A stretch of 64,000 nt of DNA from Fen-1254 sp963778945 (GTDB lineage Bacteria > Bacteroidota > Ignavibacteria > UBA10030), in contig CAVZWL010000001.1 in NCBI GenBank assembly GCA_963778945.1, positions 1 to 64,000 on the forward strand, read 5' to 3'. A program made the position numbers and the translations under genes. Under the pieces are notes generated by a model. It was not told the DNA's origin. It worked only from the letters and a program-made list of their open reading frames with translations, and searched no databases. Shown one piece after another: positions 46,238 to 57,507 of the stretch (position 1 is its first letter; each line of letters begins with the position of its first letter).

Positions 46238-46377
46238 GATTTACGAGATACTATTAGGAAAATATAAATCATCGAGGTTGTCCCAAAAGAATAAATTGCG
46301 GTAGGACAAACATTCCTGTTTGTCATGTTCCTCATCGGGAATAAAAATATTTGCCGAAGTCACAATCTGGAGTAGAA

Positions 46378-47001
46378 ATGAAAAAAGTCTTTATTCTGTG
46401 CATCCTTCTCTTTGCCTCTCACTACCTTTTTAGTCAAAATCTTGAACTTCCGGCCCCGCAAAAAACCGGAGGGATGCCCCTTATGGAAGCGCTGGCGAAA
46501 AGAGCTACCGTCCGCGCTTTTGATACAAAAGAGATTTCAATGCAGCAGTTGTCGAATTTGCTCTGGGCATCATTCGGAGTCAACCGCCCGGACGGTAAAA
46601 GGACAGCGCCGTCTGCAAGTAACAAACAGGAAATCGATATTTATGTGCTTCTAAAAAACGGCGCTTATATATATGACGCTCAGAATCATAAGCTCATTCA
46701 AGTCACACCGGAAGATCTCCGCAGTCAGGCATCCGACCAGCGGTTTGCCGATGCGCCGGTCCAGTTGATCTTTATAGCCGATTTAACAAAAAGAGGTGAA
46801 AATTCAGAAGAAGGAAAGTTAAGAACGGCAAACATCGACTGCGGTTATATATCTCAAAATACATATTTATATTGTACCTCGGAAGGTCTGGTTACGGGCG
46901 CGAGAGGATCGGTCAATCGCGATGTTTTAGTATCCAAACTCAAACTGAAACCGGATCAGAGGATTCTATTGGCGCATTCGGTCGGATATCCGAAGCCATA
47001 G
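46378..47001 (+). CDS. Secreted nitroreductase-family protein (SagB-like)
   Basis: 207 residues. Signal peptide SHYLFSQ, with GGAG 5 nt before the start. The nitroreductase fold is indicated by LAKRATVRAFDTKEIS, LLWASFGVNR, APSASNKQEIDIYV and TANIDCGYISQNTYLYCTSEGL...ARGSVNRDVL. FMN-dependent enzymes of this family are usually cytoplasmic, so export is unusual. Small secreted relatives occur in Bacteroidota. Redox substrate unknown; no obvious link to the surrounding glycosidases. Confidence 0.75.
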   Translation: MKKVFILCILLFASHYLFSQNLELPAPQKTGGMPLMEALAKRATVRAFDTKEISMQQLSNLLWASFGVNRPDGKRTAPSASNKQEIDIYVLLKNGAYIYDAQNHKLIQVTPEDLRSQASDQRFADAPVQLIFIADLTKRGENSEEGKLRTANIDCGYISQNTYLYCTSEGLVTGARGSVNRDVLVSKLKLKPDQRILLAHSVGYPKP

Positions 47002-47009
47002 AAAAAACA

Positions 47010-47074
47010 GAGAGCATGCGCAGAGGGCGGAGCGAGAGCGAAAGAGCGGAGCGCAGAGAGCAGAGAGCGAGGAG
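47010..47074. repeat. Degenerate 7-bp tandem array (GAGCGAG type)
   Basis: About nine purine-rich heptamers, AGAGAGC, ATGCGCA, GAGGGCG, GAGCGAG, AGCGAAA, GAGCGGA, GCGCAGA, GAGCAGA and GAGCGAG, start 9 bp after the nitroreductase stop. It is the third heptamer array of the window, with a different core, and its last unit runs into the AGGAGG ribosome-binding site of the next gene. Confidence 0.65.
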
Positions 47075-47079
47075 GAATC

Positions 47080-49169
47080 ACGATCAGCAAATTTAGAATT
47101 ATAAAAATTCTTGTATTCCTTCTGGCGGTCGTGCACATAGCCGCAGGACAAACTTAATCCGACTAATCCGATATTGCTCAAATCGCCGGACGCGTCAATC
47201 GAGATTTCTATTGCGATCTTGCGGGATTCATCCAGGCAGATGGAAGGCGGTCAACTATCATACCGCGTGACTTTTCATGGCCGGCCTCTCATCCAGTGGT
47301 CGAACCTCGGGCTTATAATGGAAGTTCTCCAACACTCGGGTTCGTCGGTTCGGATAGAGTCGTCGAAGGCTTACAGTCAGGACGAGACATGGACGTCGGT
47401 GCAGGGCAAGGCAAATCCTATACGCAATCACTTTAATGCCGTGACAGAAAAGACTGTTGAAAAGGCGCCGAATGCCCGAAGTCTCACATAGAAGCCCGCG
47501 CTTACGATGATGGCGTAGCCTTCCGCTATATTGTTCCCGATCAAGCTGCTGTAAAAGAACTACGCATCCTGAACGAGTCCACGCAGTTCTGCTTCTCTAA
47601 GGATGCAAACACTTTTCCTCTCATCTCACGCGGCTTTCAAACCAGCAATGAGGACGATTATCACGAACTGACCATCAGCAGTCTGCATCCGGAGTATCTG
47701 GTCAATCTTCCGCTTCTCGTGAACGTGCCCGGAATCGCGTGGGTCGGTTTAACAGAAGCCGACATCGAAAATTATTCCAACCTGTATGTGACTGCTTCGG
47801 ACGGCCGGACGATTGCTGCCCGGCTGGCGCCGCGCGTTGAAAATATAAATACAAGTGCGGATGTTGCGCCGTCTTTCGATCCTAAAATAGATGCGTCAAA
47901 GGTATCGGTTATAGCGCAGTGCCCGGTGAAATCAGGATGGCGTGTGCTGATGATTGCGGACAGTCCCGGGCGTCTGGTGGAATCGAATATGGTTGTCAAT
48001 TTAAATTCACCCAGCGCCATCGGAGAGACATCCTGTATTAAGCCCGGTAAAACCTCTTGGGACTGGTGGAACGGCAGCCAGCAAAAAGGCGTGAAGAATC
48101 CAGGCGAGAATAACGGCAAGAATAACGAAACCGTTAAATATTGTATCGATTTCTGCGCGCAGAATAAATTTGAGTATATGTTAATCGACGGCGGATGGTC
48201 TTCAGTAATCAAACCTGCACCGGCGGGTCTGATCGGATATTCCTTCCGCGGCCCAATGGATCTCACCAAGTCTGTCCCGGCTCTTGATATTCCCATGATG
48301 GTCGAGTACGCCAGGTCGAAGAATATTCGCATCTGGCTCTGGGTTCATTTCCGGGACGTGAACGACCAGATGGATGCCGCTTTTTCACAATTCGAAAAAT
48401 GGGGCATCGCAGGCGTGAAAATAGATTTCTTAGACCGGTCCGACCAATGGATGGTCAATTGGTACCGTATGACTGCTATGAAAGCCGCCGAACATCATCT
48501 TATGCTGGACTTCCACGGGGCATTCAAGCCTGATGGAATGCGGCGCACTTTTCCAAATGTTTTAACGCGGGAAGGAGTCATGGGTGCGGAATACAACAGA
48601 TGGAGCGCTCGGATAACTCCCCTGCATAATGTCATGCTCGCTTTCACACGCATGCTGGCCGGACCGATGGATTATACTCCCGGCGGGTTTGACAACGTAA
48701 CTCCGGAGAACTTTGTGCCGCGCAACACTGCGCTTATGGTAATGGGCACGCGCGCTCATCAAACCGCACTTTTTGTAATATTCGAAAGCGAATTGCAGAT
48801 AGTCTCGGATTCTCCCGCAATGTACGACGGACAGAAGGAACTCGAGTTTCTTAAGGCAGTTCCGGCAAGCTGGGATGAGACCCGTGTTTCAACGGTATTC
48901 CGCCGGAGTATATCACCATCGCACGGCGCAAAGGAAACGAGTGGTTCATCGGCAGCATTACGAATTGGGATGCACGCGAACTCAATGTGCCGCTGAATTT
49001 TTTGGCGAGGGGGACTGATGATGCGGAAATTTACGCCGATGGACCAAACGCAGATGTGGAACCGAAAAACTCCATTGTCGATAAACGCCGGGTGAATGCT
49101 CAGACGGTTTTGAATCTGAAACTGACACAGGGCGGTGGCTGCGCCGTACGACTCGTTCCGGTTCGTTAA
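47080..49169 (+). pseudogene. GH97 glycosidase, broken copy
   Basis: A GH97 in several frames: signal peptide KILVFLLAVVHIAAGQ, then SPDASIEISI, then EARAYDDGVAFRY, WDWWNGSQQKG, LIDGGWSSV, VKIDFLDRSDQ (nucleophile region), LTREGVMGAEY, AGPMDYTPGGF, and after a break at about 48890 ARRKGNEWFIGSITNWDAREL to GGGCAVRLVPVR. Shifts are needed near 47155, 47430-47490 and 48890. No ATG precedes the signal peptide. AGGAGG is followed by ACG at 47080 where ATG would be expected. It is only distantly related to the other two GH97 genes. Decay or poor sequence; barrel motifs still intact. Confidence 0.75.
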
Positions 49170-49247
49170 AACGTTGTATCAATTGTATTTGCTGAAACTG
49201 GGAATACTCATGTTGAGAAAAACATTTTCAAAAAAAGGAAACGATCG

Positions 49248-50413
49248 ATGAAAAAAACGACTCTTCTGTTCGTACTTTTATTTTCGAGTTCAATCTATGC
49301 GCAGAAATTTGAAGGGCTTGCGCTGACACCGCCAATGGGATGGAATAGCTGGAATACTTTTGCCGTTAATATTCACGAGGATATGGTTAAGCAAATAGCA
49401 GACATTATGGTCAGCAGCGGCATGAAAGACGCCGGTTATGAATATGTTGTGGTCGATGACGGCTGGGAAGCTTTGAGCCGCGACAGTTCCGGTAATTTAG
49501 TCCCCGATCCGAATAAATTTCCGCATGGAATGAAAGCACTTGCAGACTATATTCATTCCAAAGGATTGAAATTCGGAATTCACAACTGTGCAGGAAACAC
49601 GACATGCAACGGTTTTCCCGGAGGCAGGGGACATGAATATCAGGATGCGCGGCTGTATGCTTCATGGGGAGTCGATTATCTGAAATACGACTGGTGCGAT
49701 CATGGTACTGCCGATGCACATGAAACATACAAAACCATGGGCGATGCTCTCTATGCCGCCAAAAGGCCTGTTGTTTACAGTCTGTGCGAATGGGGAGGCA
49801 CAAAGCCATGGGAGTGGGGCAAAGATATTGCCCATTTCTGGCGCACGACCGGCGATATTACGGATTGTTATAACTGCCAGGGTGAATACGATCTGGGAAT
49901 GCGGTTTGTCTTGAAACTTCAGGACGGCCTCGAAAAATATGCCGGCCGGATCACTGGAACGATCCGGATATGCTGGAAGTGGGCAATCCCGGACTCTCGC
50001 TCGCCGAATCGCGGTCTCATTTTAGTTTATGGTGTATGCTCGCCGCTCCCTTGATGGCGGGAAATGATCTTCGGAAAATGTCTCCGGAAGTACTGAATAT
50101 CCTGACAAACAGGGATGCCATTTCTGTCGATCAGGATAAACTCGGCAAGCAGGCATATCTTTATATGGATCATCTAAGCAAACTTATTTATGTCAAAGAA
50201 CTTTCGGACGGTTGTTGGGCCGTTTGCTGGCATAATACAGGCGACCAGCCGTATACACAGCGAATCAACTGGAAACATTTTACATTTCTTAAAGGCGAGT
50301 TCGAAATCAAGGACATCTGGAAGAATCAAATCATCGGAACCACTTCCAAAAACTTAGATGTAAATATCGACAGTCATGATGTGCTCTTTTATAAATTGAC
50401 TCCCAGGAAATAG
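49248..50413 (+). CDS. GH27 alpha-galactosidase, one frameshift
   Basis: About 388 residues, signal peptide (SSSIYAQK). GH27 marks: LTPPMGWNSWN at the start of the barrel, VVDDGWE, GIHNCAGNTTC, VDYLKYDWCDH with the nucleophile Asp (KYDWC), TTGDITD and, after repair, HWNDPDMLEVGN with the acid/base Asp. The frame breaks at about 49950, where one C is missing from AGPDHWNDPDM. The C-terminal beta domain ends DVLFYKLTPRK. Hydrolyses alpha-1,6- or similar galactosides. AAAGGAAACG precedes the start. Confidence 0.87.
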
Positions 50414-50552
50414 CATGGATCATTATGAGCGTACAATTATTTTATTGAATTGTTGACAATAAGCTTGAATTGAAACTTCGCAGAATCGACAGAATGAAAT
50501 TACGGATTGCAATATGCTGCAAAGGAATAAAAACTTGATGAGGATTAAAACA

Positions 50553-53443
50553 ATGAAACCGTTTATGAAGTTTTCGATGCTGCTGCTGATGTTTTTAACG
50601 GTCCGTTCAATGCAGGCACAAACTCCTGCACAGTCTCCGGTGCGGGAAAAGTTACTGATGGATTTCGGCTGGCGTTTTGCTCTCGGACATGCTTACGATA
50701 CAAAAAAGGATTTCGACAACGGCAGCGGTTACTTCTCGTACTTTGCAAAGACGGGATACGGCGATGGTGCAGCAGCGAAAGATTTTGACGACCGCGGCTG
50801 GCGGAAACTCGACCTGCCGCACGATTGGTGCGTTGAACTTCCCTTCGACAATCGCGGCGGCTACAGCCATGGTTATAAAGCAATAGGACGCAATTTTCCT
50901 GAAAACAGCATAGGCTGGTACCGCAAAAGTTTTTCCATCCCGGAATCCGACCTGGGCAGGCGTATCTATGTGGAATTCGACGGAGTATTCCGCAATTCAA
51001 TCGTTTGGGTCAATGGTTTTTATCTTGGCACCGAACACAGCGGCTACAACGGTTTCAGTTATGACATTTCCGATTATCTCAATTACGGAGGCGATAATGT
51101 TATAGCCGTACGTGTCGATGCTACGATGGAAGAAGGCTGGTTCTATGAGGGAGCCGGCATCTACAGACACGTCTGGCTTACAAAAGTTTCTCCTCTGCAT
51201 GTTGTCAAAGACGGAACTTTTGTTACGACCGTCTTGGAAAAGAACGCTGCAATTATAAAAATCCGGACCACGGTAAAAAATGAATCGAGAGGAAATTCGA
51301 TTTTCAATATTGAAGAAAACATAGTCGATTCAACAGGCAAAACGATAGCATCCGGTTCTAAAAAGAGCGTATCTCTTAAATCAGGAGATCAGGAAGAATA
51401 TGTCAGTCAATTCAAAATCGCTCATCCAAAACTATGGTCGATAGAAACGCCGTACCTCCATAAATTAAAAACGGTCATTCGTTCCGGCGGAAAAACAGTG
51501 GATACGTACGAAACCAATTTTCGGGATCCGTACCGTCCGCTTCGATCCGAACGAAGGCTTTTTCCTGAACGGAAAGAATCTGAAAATAAAGGGCACGGCC
51601 GACCATCAGGATCATGCCGGAGTCGGAATTGCCTTACCTGACGCTTTACAGGAATTCCGCGTCAAACGATTAAAGGAGATGGGCAGCAACGGCATACGGA
51701 CTGCTCATAACCCGCCGGCGCCGGAATTGCTGGATGCTTGCGACCGCCTGGGCATGCTTGTTCTTGATGAAAACCGGCTGATGGGAATTAATCAGGAACA
51801 TTTTGATTGTTTGGAACGATTTATGAAGCGCGACCGGAATCATCCAAGCGTAGTTCTATGGTCGCTCGGAAATGAAGAATGGGGAATTGAAAGCCACATA
51901 AAAGGTGCGCGTGTAGGAACCACGATGCAGGCTTTTGCTCAGCGTCTCGATTCATCGCGTGCAATCACTGCAGCAATAAGCGGCGGATGGGATAATGGTA
52001 CCGGAATGGTTCTGCAGGTAATGGGATACAACTATATTCTTCAGGGCGACATCGACGAACACCATAAAAAATTTCCATGGCAGTCGGGAATCGGTTCGGA
52101 AGAAGGCAATACCGGCGGCACACGGGGCATTTACGTGTCGGACGATTCAAAAGCTCACATGGCTCCTATAAATCGCGAAAACGATGGTACCGAAGTCGGC
52201 TGGAAGTTTTATTCTGCACGTCCTTTTTTATGCGGACTTTTCTACTGGACGGGTTTCGATTATCGCGGGGAAATGAATCCGTACGATTGGCCTGCCATCA
52301 GCTCGCAGTACGGAATTCTTGATTTGTGCGGTTTTCCCAAAGACATTTTTTATTACCTGAAATCCTGGTGGGGTAAAGACCCCTTACTGCACATTGTTCC
52401 CGACTGGAATTGGAAAGGTCATAATGGTCAGGAAACTAAAGTAACCGTCTACAGCAATTGCGATGAGGTTGAACTGTTCCTCAATAATACGAGTCTTGGC
52501 AAAAAAGAGATGCCGGAAAACGGTCATTTGGAATGGATGGTTCAGTCCCGGCCCGGTGTTTTGTCCGCCCGCGGTTCGAAGGCAAATAAAGAAATTCTGG
52601 AAACTAAAATCGATTCGTCCGGAAATGCCTCCGCTATTCAATTGATTCCCGACCGCACTCTGATAAACGCTGACGGCGAAGATGTTTCGGTTATTACCGT
52701 GCAGACTGCGGATACTCAATGGCATACTTGCTGCCCAGGACAGCAGCAAAATCAATTTTACACTGGATGGACCGGGAAAAATTATCGGTGTGGGCAACGG
52801 CGACCCTTCGTGCCATGAAGCCGACAGATTCTTTAATATCGTCAAGACTTCAAAAATTGAGAACCTCAAAGAGCGGGCTGTAGACAATCTCAAAGATCGT
52901 CCTGAAACTGCTGCCGGATTCAACGACTCGACATGGAAGCCGGCATTACGAAGTTTGCGAAGCGACGATTGGCGCACTTATGTCGACACGCTCCTTGTCA
53001 TACGAGGAACGTTTGAAATAACCGATCTTACAGATGAAACCGAAGTCAATCTGTTTACAAAAAGCATCGTTGAGAACCAGTCGATTTATGTCAACGGGCA
53101 TTTGCTCGCATCCAATATCAAACGCGATGCTCCGAACCAGGCCTACCGGCTCGATCATAAAATAATTAAATCAGGCAAAAATAAATATGCGGTCACGGGA
53201 CAGCGGTTCAGGAAAAAGCAGCAATGGGATGAACCGAATACGGATCCGGGTTTAGTGCAGACAATTTCCCCTGCAGCCCAATGGAATCGAAGCGTTTTCA
53301 ATGGTCTGGCTCAGGTGATAGTGCAATCGGCGAAGCAGCCGGGTGAACTGATATTAAAAGCTTCTGCAGCAGGACTGCAGCCGGCGGAAATAAAAATTAA
53401 CACTCAACATGCTGCTCTACGCCCATCAGTCGTCACAGAGTAG
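50553..53443 (+). CDS. GH2 beta-galactosidase-like enzyme, two frameshifts
   Basis: About 960 residues when repaired. Signal peptide (VRSMQAQTP), jelly roll (LDLPHDWCVELPFD, SIGWYRKSFS, VWVNGFYLGTEHSGYN), TIM barrel with RTAHNPPAPELLDACD, acid/base Glu in VLWSLGNEEWG and a candidate nucleophile in GIGSEEGN. C-terminal domains contain GPGKIIGVGNGDPS. Breaks are at about 51520 (after YETNF) and 52720 (after VITVQTAD). A start at 50538 or 50514 is possible; 50553 gives the most ordinary signal peptide. Same general role as the GH2 at 38491 but only distantly similar, so perhaps another linkage. Confidence 0.82.
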
Positions 53444-53466
53444 GCACGAAGGAGTTGAATACTAAA

Positions 53467-55539
53467 ATGCATAGATATATATTTAATTCTTCACGGACAA
53501 GGACATTCTTACCTCTTGTATTATGTTGCCTTCTATTGAACCTGCATGTCGTGATGCTTCAGGGTCAAACAATTAACATCGACGGAACTGCCGGCGGCAA
53601 GCGATTCGATGGAATCGGCGCTGTGAGCGGCGGTGGAGCTACATCGGTCTTATTAAAAGATTATCCGGAACCGCAGCGAAGCCAGGTTTTGGATTTATTG
53701 TTCAAACCGAATTTTGGCGCCTCAATATCGGCCTTGCTGGTGGAAGTTCCCGGCGACGGTAATTCCACACAAGGATCGGAACCGAGTCACATGCACTCAC
53801 GAGACGACGAAAATTACCGCAGGGGTTACGAATGGTGGATCATGAGCGAGGCCAAAAAAAGAAATCCTTCGATCACATTGGACGCGAATGCCTGGGGATG
53901 TCCCAAATGGATAGGCGGCGGAAATTTCTGGTCTCAGGACATGTGCGATTATTATGCTAAATGGATCAACGGATTGAAAAATGTCTATGGAATCAAATTG
54001 GATGCCATCGGGTGCCGCAATGAAAAAGGCGTGAACGAAGATTTTGTCAAAAAATTCAGGGTAACGCTGAACAGCAACGGTATTTCCGATGTCAAAATTC
54101 AAGGTTTTGACAATTGGGGAAAAGAAAAATTCGACTGGTGCAAGGATATGAAAACCGATTCTGTCTTAAGGGCTGCCGTGAGCATTATGAGCGCTCATAC
54201 GATGTATGAAATGCCTGCTTTAGCGGAAATTATAAAGTTAAGTGAAGACCTGAAAAAACCAATTTGGAATTCCGAAGAGCATATTTATAAAAAAGGCTTT
54301 GACTGCGAAATCAGCATGGTGGAGTCGTTCAACAAAAATTTTATTGAAAGCGGCGTCACCATGATTGTGAATTGGTATCTTGTTGCTTCCACATACGGTA
54401 TAGAGCCGTTTCCGGAAGATCCGGCAATTATGGTTGCACGGGAACCATGGAGCGGAAATTATTATACGCGGCCGGTGCTGTGGGGCTACGCTCATTACGG
54501 TCAGTTCAGCAAGGTCGGGTGGCAGTATGTAAGCGGGGCATGCGGAAAATTTTCCAATGGAGGAACGTATGTTACATTGAAATCACCGGGGTCTGATTAC
54601 AGTATTATTGCCGAAACAAAAAATGCTAAAGGAAGTCAGAAAATTTCATTTAAAGTCAGCGGAGGTCTATCCGCAGGCAAACTCTGCGTATGGCGAAGCA
54701 ACGCACAGGAGCAGTTCGTCAGGCTGAACAATATCACTCCGGTCAACGGCGCCTTTAATATCACTTTGGAACCCGAATCTATATACTCCATTTCCACAAC
54801 TGAAGGGCAGCAGAAGGGTTCATTTGCGGATGTACCAGTTTCCAAACCATTTCCATTTCCCTATTATGAAACATTCGAAGAATATAAAAACCCGGCAGAC
54901 TGGGGATATTTGCCGCATTACACTGCGGACATTGCCGGAATATTTGAAATTGCAGAACGCCCTGACAATAAAGGTAAATGTTTACGCCAGGTTATTGAAG
55001 CAGGATGTCAAAGCTGGGCTCCCGAGTGGATGCCCTATACAATAATAGGAGATCGGAACTGGAAAGATTATGAAATCGCAGCCGATGTATGCGTGAGCAA
55101 CGGCGGCTGGGCCGGTGTTATGGGCCGTGTGAACGGCACAGGAACCGGCTATGGATGCAAACCGAATTGTTATTATATGACACTCTCTTCTGATGGAACA
55201 TGCTCTTTGTACGTTTCTCAACAGAATGATAAAAATGAATTGGGCGCTCTCCTGGCATCAGGAAAAATTTCCAATATTGCGGCGGATCAATGGCACACTC
55301 TTATGCTTAGTTTTTCAGGTTCTGCTATAGAAGGTTTTGTAGACAAAATTCAGGTTCTCTCTGCCGTTGACTCCACGTTTTCAGAAGGTATGGCGGGGCT
55401 TGTGACTGGCAGCAAAGATAAGACGAAAAATATTGTATGGTTCGATAATCTTCTTATAAAATCACCCAAAGGTGAAATCCCGAGTCCCGCTGATTTTTCG
55501 GAAAAAGTCATCCCCATGTATAAATTGAATGTAAAATAA
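53467..55539 (+). CDS. GH59 galactocerebrosidase-like beta-galactosidase
   Basis: 690 residues. After a signal sequence (VVMLQGQT) comes FDGIGAVSGGGATSVLL with YPEPQRSQVLDLLFKPNFGAS and EVPGDGNSTQGSEPSHMH, a block shared with animal galactosylceramidase. Acid/base Glu is in AIGCRNEKG and the nucleophile Glu in IWNSEEH. Barrel and beta domains are followed by a lectin-like C-terminal domain of about 220 residues (FEEYKNPADWGYLPH...). AAGGAG lies 12 nt before ATG 53467; a TTG at 53455 directly abuts it. Known GH59 enzymes release beta-galactose; in a pectin/galactan cluster the substrate is more likely plant galactan than lipid. Confidence 0.88.
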   Translation: MHRYIFNSSRTRTFLPLVLCCLLLNLHVVMLQGQTINIDGTAGGKRFDGIGAVSGGGATSVLLKDYPEPQRSQVLDLLFKPNFGASISALLVEVPGDGNSTQGSEPSHMHSRDDENYRRGYEWWIMSEAKKRNPSITLDANAWGCPKWIGGGNFWSQDMCDYYAKWINGLKNVYGIKLDAIGCRNEKGVNEDFVKKFRVTLNSNGISDVKIQGFDNWGKEKFDWCKDMKTDSVLRAAVSIMSAHTMYEMPALAEIIKLSEDLKKPIWNSEEHIYKKGFDCEISMVESFNKNFIESGVTMIVNWYLVASTYGIEPFPEDPAIMVAREPWSGNYYTRPVLWGYAHYGQFSKVGWQYVSGACGKFSNGGTYVTLKSPGSDYSIIAETKNAKGSQKISFKVSGGLSAGKLCVWRSNAQEQFVRLNNITPVNGAFNITLEPESIYSISTTEGQQKGSFADVPVSKPFPFPYYETFEEYKNPADWGYLPHYTADIAGIFEIAERPDNKGKCLRQVIEAGCQSWAPEWMPYTIIGDRNWKDYEIAADVCVSNGGWAGVMGRVNGTGTGYGCKPNCYYMTLSSDGTCSLYVSQQNDKNELGALLASGKISNIAADQWHTLMLSFSGSAIEGFVDKIQVLSAVDSTFSEGMAGLVTGSKDKTKNIVWFDNLLIKSPKGEIPSPADFSEKVIPMYKLNVK

Positions 55540-55564
55540 CAGCACATTTACCTACTGGTACCCC

Positions 55565-57466
55565 ATGAAAAAAATTAAATTATTGACGACAACAAAACAA
55601 CTTGCACTTTTCATAGCACTTCTTCCCTGCGCGGCCGCACCGATCATTGCGGGAAATGCATATAAAAACTTTGAAGTTGCCGTCTATGCCCGCGCTTATG
55701 AAGTACAAAAAATGGACAGCCTGCAATGGCTGGAACCGATATGGGCTGAAATGTCTCAACAGCTCAAAATCGATAAAATCTATCTCGAAACGCACCGCGA
55801 CCGGATACTCGTTGACGAGAAAACGATTGAATCGGCCAAAAAATATTTTAAAGCACAGGGCATCAAAGTCGCGGGTGGAATAACATTTACGATAAACGAA
55901 GGCAACCGCTACGAGACATTTTGCTACACAAATCCAGAGCACCGGAAAAGAGTAAAGGAAATCGCAGAATATACGGCAAAGCATTTTGATGAAATAATTC
56001 TTGACGATTTTTTCTTCACAAATTGCAAATGCGAATTATGCATCAAGGCCAAAGGCAATTTATCCTGGACTCAATACCGTCTGAAACTCATGAAAGAAGC
56101 TGCGGAAGAATTGGTGATCAAACCCGCCAGGGCAATAAATCCCAAAGTTAAAATAGTTATTAAATTCCCGAACTGGTACGAGCATTTTCAGGGATTGGGA
56201 TTTAATCTGGAGGCAGAGCCGAAATTGTTCGACGGAATTTATACGGGAACGGAAACACGCGACCCTGTCCACAGCGGACAGCATCTTCAGCAGTATGAAA
56301 GTTATCTCATCTATCGTTATTTCGAGAACATCAAACCGGGCGGCAACGGCGGCGGATGGGTGGATCCCGGCGGTGTGTCATATATGGATCGTTATGCGGA
56401 ACAGCTCTGGATGACGCTTTTTGCCAAAGCTCCAGAAATTACACTTTTCGATTTCCGTCAGTTGCAGCGGCCTCTCGGTTCGGCTGACCGTGCCCAATGG
56501 CAGGGAACACAAACGAGCTTTGACTTCGATGAAATGATGAAGCCTGTCCGGCTTGAAAACGGTAAAATGATCACGCCGACGACAATCGCGCGCGCCGCGG
56601 GATATACTTTCGAACACGTTGACTCCGTAATCGGAAAATTGGGGAACCCGATAGGTGTGAAAAGCTATAAACCGTACCAATCGCTGGGCGAAGATTTTCT
56701 TCAGAATTATCTCGGTATGGCAGGAATTCCGATGGATATCGTGCCCGTATTTCCTGCCGATGAAAAAATGATTCTCCTGACGGAAGAGGCAAAGTTCGAT
56801 CCTCTTCTTGTCAATAAAATTAAAGATCAGTTAATCACCGGCAAAAACGTCATGATAACATCGGGCTTGCTCAAAGCATTACAGGGCAAAGGTATCGAAG
56901 ATATTGTAGAACTCGAGTACACTGATAAAAAGGTATTGACCAAAGAATTTGTCGTCGGCTGGCAAAAGAGCTGTCTGTCGAATGAAGAAATATTGTTTCC
57001 TCAGATAAAGTATCTCACGAACGATTCATGGGAAGATATATCCTGCCAGGCATCGGGAAGCGGCTATCCGCTTCTCCATCAGGCGCGCTATGCAAACGGG
57101 TCACTTTTTGTGCTTACCATTCCGGATAATTTCGGCGACCTGTACAACCTGCCGCCCGAAGTTTTGAACAGGATTAGAACTGTGCTATCCCAGGACATCA
57201 AAGTCCGTATTGAAGGTCCGGCGCAGGTTGCACTGTATGTCTATGATAATAATACGTTCATAGTGGAATCTTTCCTGCCGGAGAACGTCGGCATCAAAAT
57301 ATTGACCGATAAAGGAACCGGCAAACTCAAGAATATTCTGACCGGTGAGGAAGTCGCAGGAAAAGTTTCACAAGATGCCCGGATATGGGGCAGGGAAAAA
57401 GAAGAAATAAAGTCGTTCGACATTGCGATCAAACCGCATTCCTACATCGTGTTTCAGTGTAAATAG
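55565..57466 (+). CDS. Putative TIM-barrel glycosidase with CxCxxC motif (family not identified)
   Basis: 633 residues, signal peptide (APIIAGN). I cannot name the family. N-terminal half: barrel-like strands VAVYARAYEV, IDKIYLETHRD, IKVAGGITF, then FDEIILDDFFFTNCKCELCIKAKG, with an acidic pair followed by a CxCxxC cluster near 154-159 that may bind metal, and VKIVIKFPNWYEH, YTGTETRDP. Second half: IPMDIVPVFP and ILLTEEAKFDP...ITGKNVMITSGLLKALQGKG resemble the amidotransferase-like trimerisation domain of some beta-galactosidases. A paralog follows immediately. Secreted polysaccharide-active enzyme is the likely class. Confidence 0.6.
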   Translation: MKKIKLLTTTKQLALFIALLPCAAAPIIAGNAYKNFEVAVYARAYEVQKMDSLQWLEPIWAEMSQQLKIDKIYLETHRDRILVDEKTIESAKKYFKAQGIKVAGGITFTINEGNRYETFCYTNPEHRKRVKEIAEYTAKHFDEIILDDFFFTNCKCELCIKAKGNLSWTQYRLKLMKEAAEELVIKPARAINPKVKIVIKFPNWYEHFQGLGFNLEAEPKLFDGIYTGTETRDPVHSGQHLQQYESYLIYRYFENIKPGGNGGGWVDPGGVSYMDRYAEQLWMTLFAKAPEITLFDFRQLQRPLGSADRAQWQGTQTSFDFDEMMKPVRLENGKMITPTTIARAAGYTFEHVDSVIGKLGNPIGVKSYKPYQSLGEDFLQNYLGMAGIPMDIVPVFPADEKMILLTEEAKFDPLLVNKIKDQLITGKNVMITSGLLKALQGKGIEDIVELEYTDKKVLTKEFVVGWQKSCLSNEEILFPQIKYLTNDSWEDISCQASGSGYPLLHQARYANGSLFVLTIPDNFGDLYNLPPEVLNRIRTVLSQDIKVRIEGPAQVALYVYDNNTFIVESFLPENVGIKILTDKGTGKLKNILTGEEVAGKVSQDARIWGREKEEIKSFDIAIKPHSYIVFQCK

Positions 57467-57507
57467 TTTTTAATAGTACTTACTAAAAAACATTTCATGA
57501 GAAAAAT

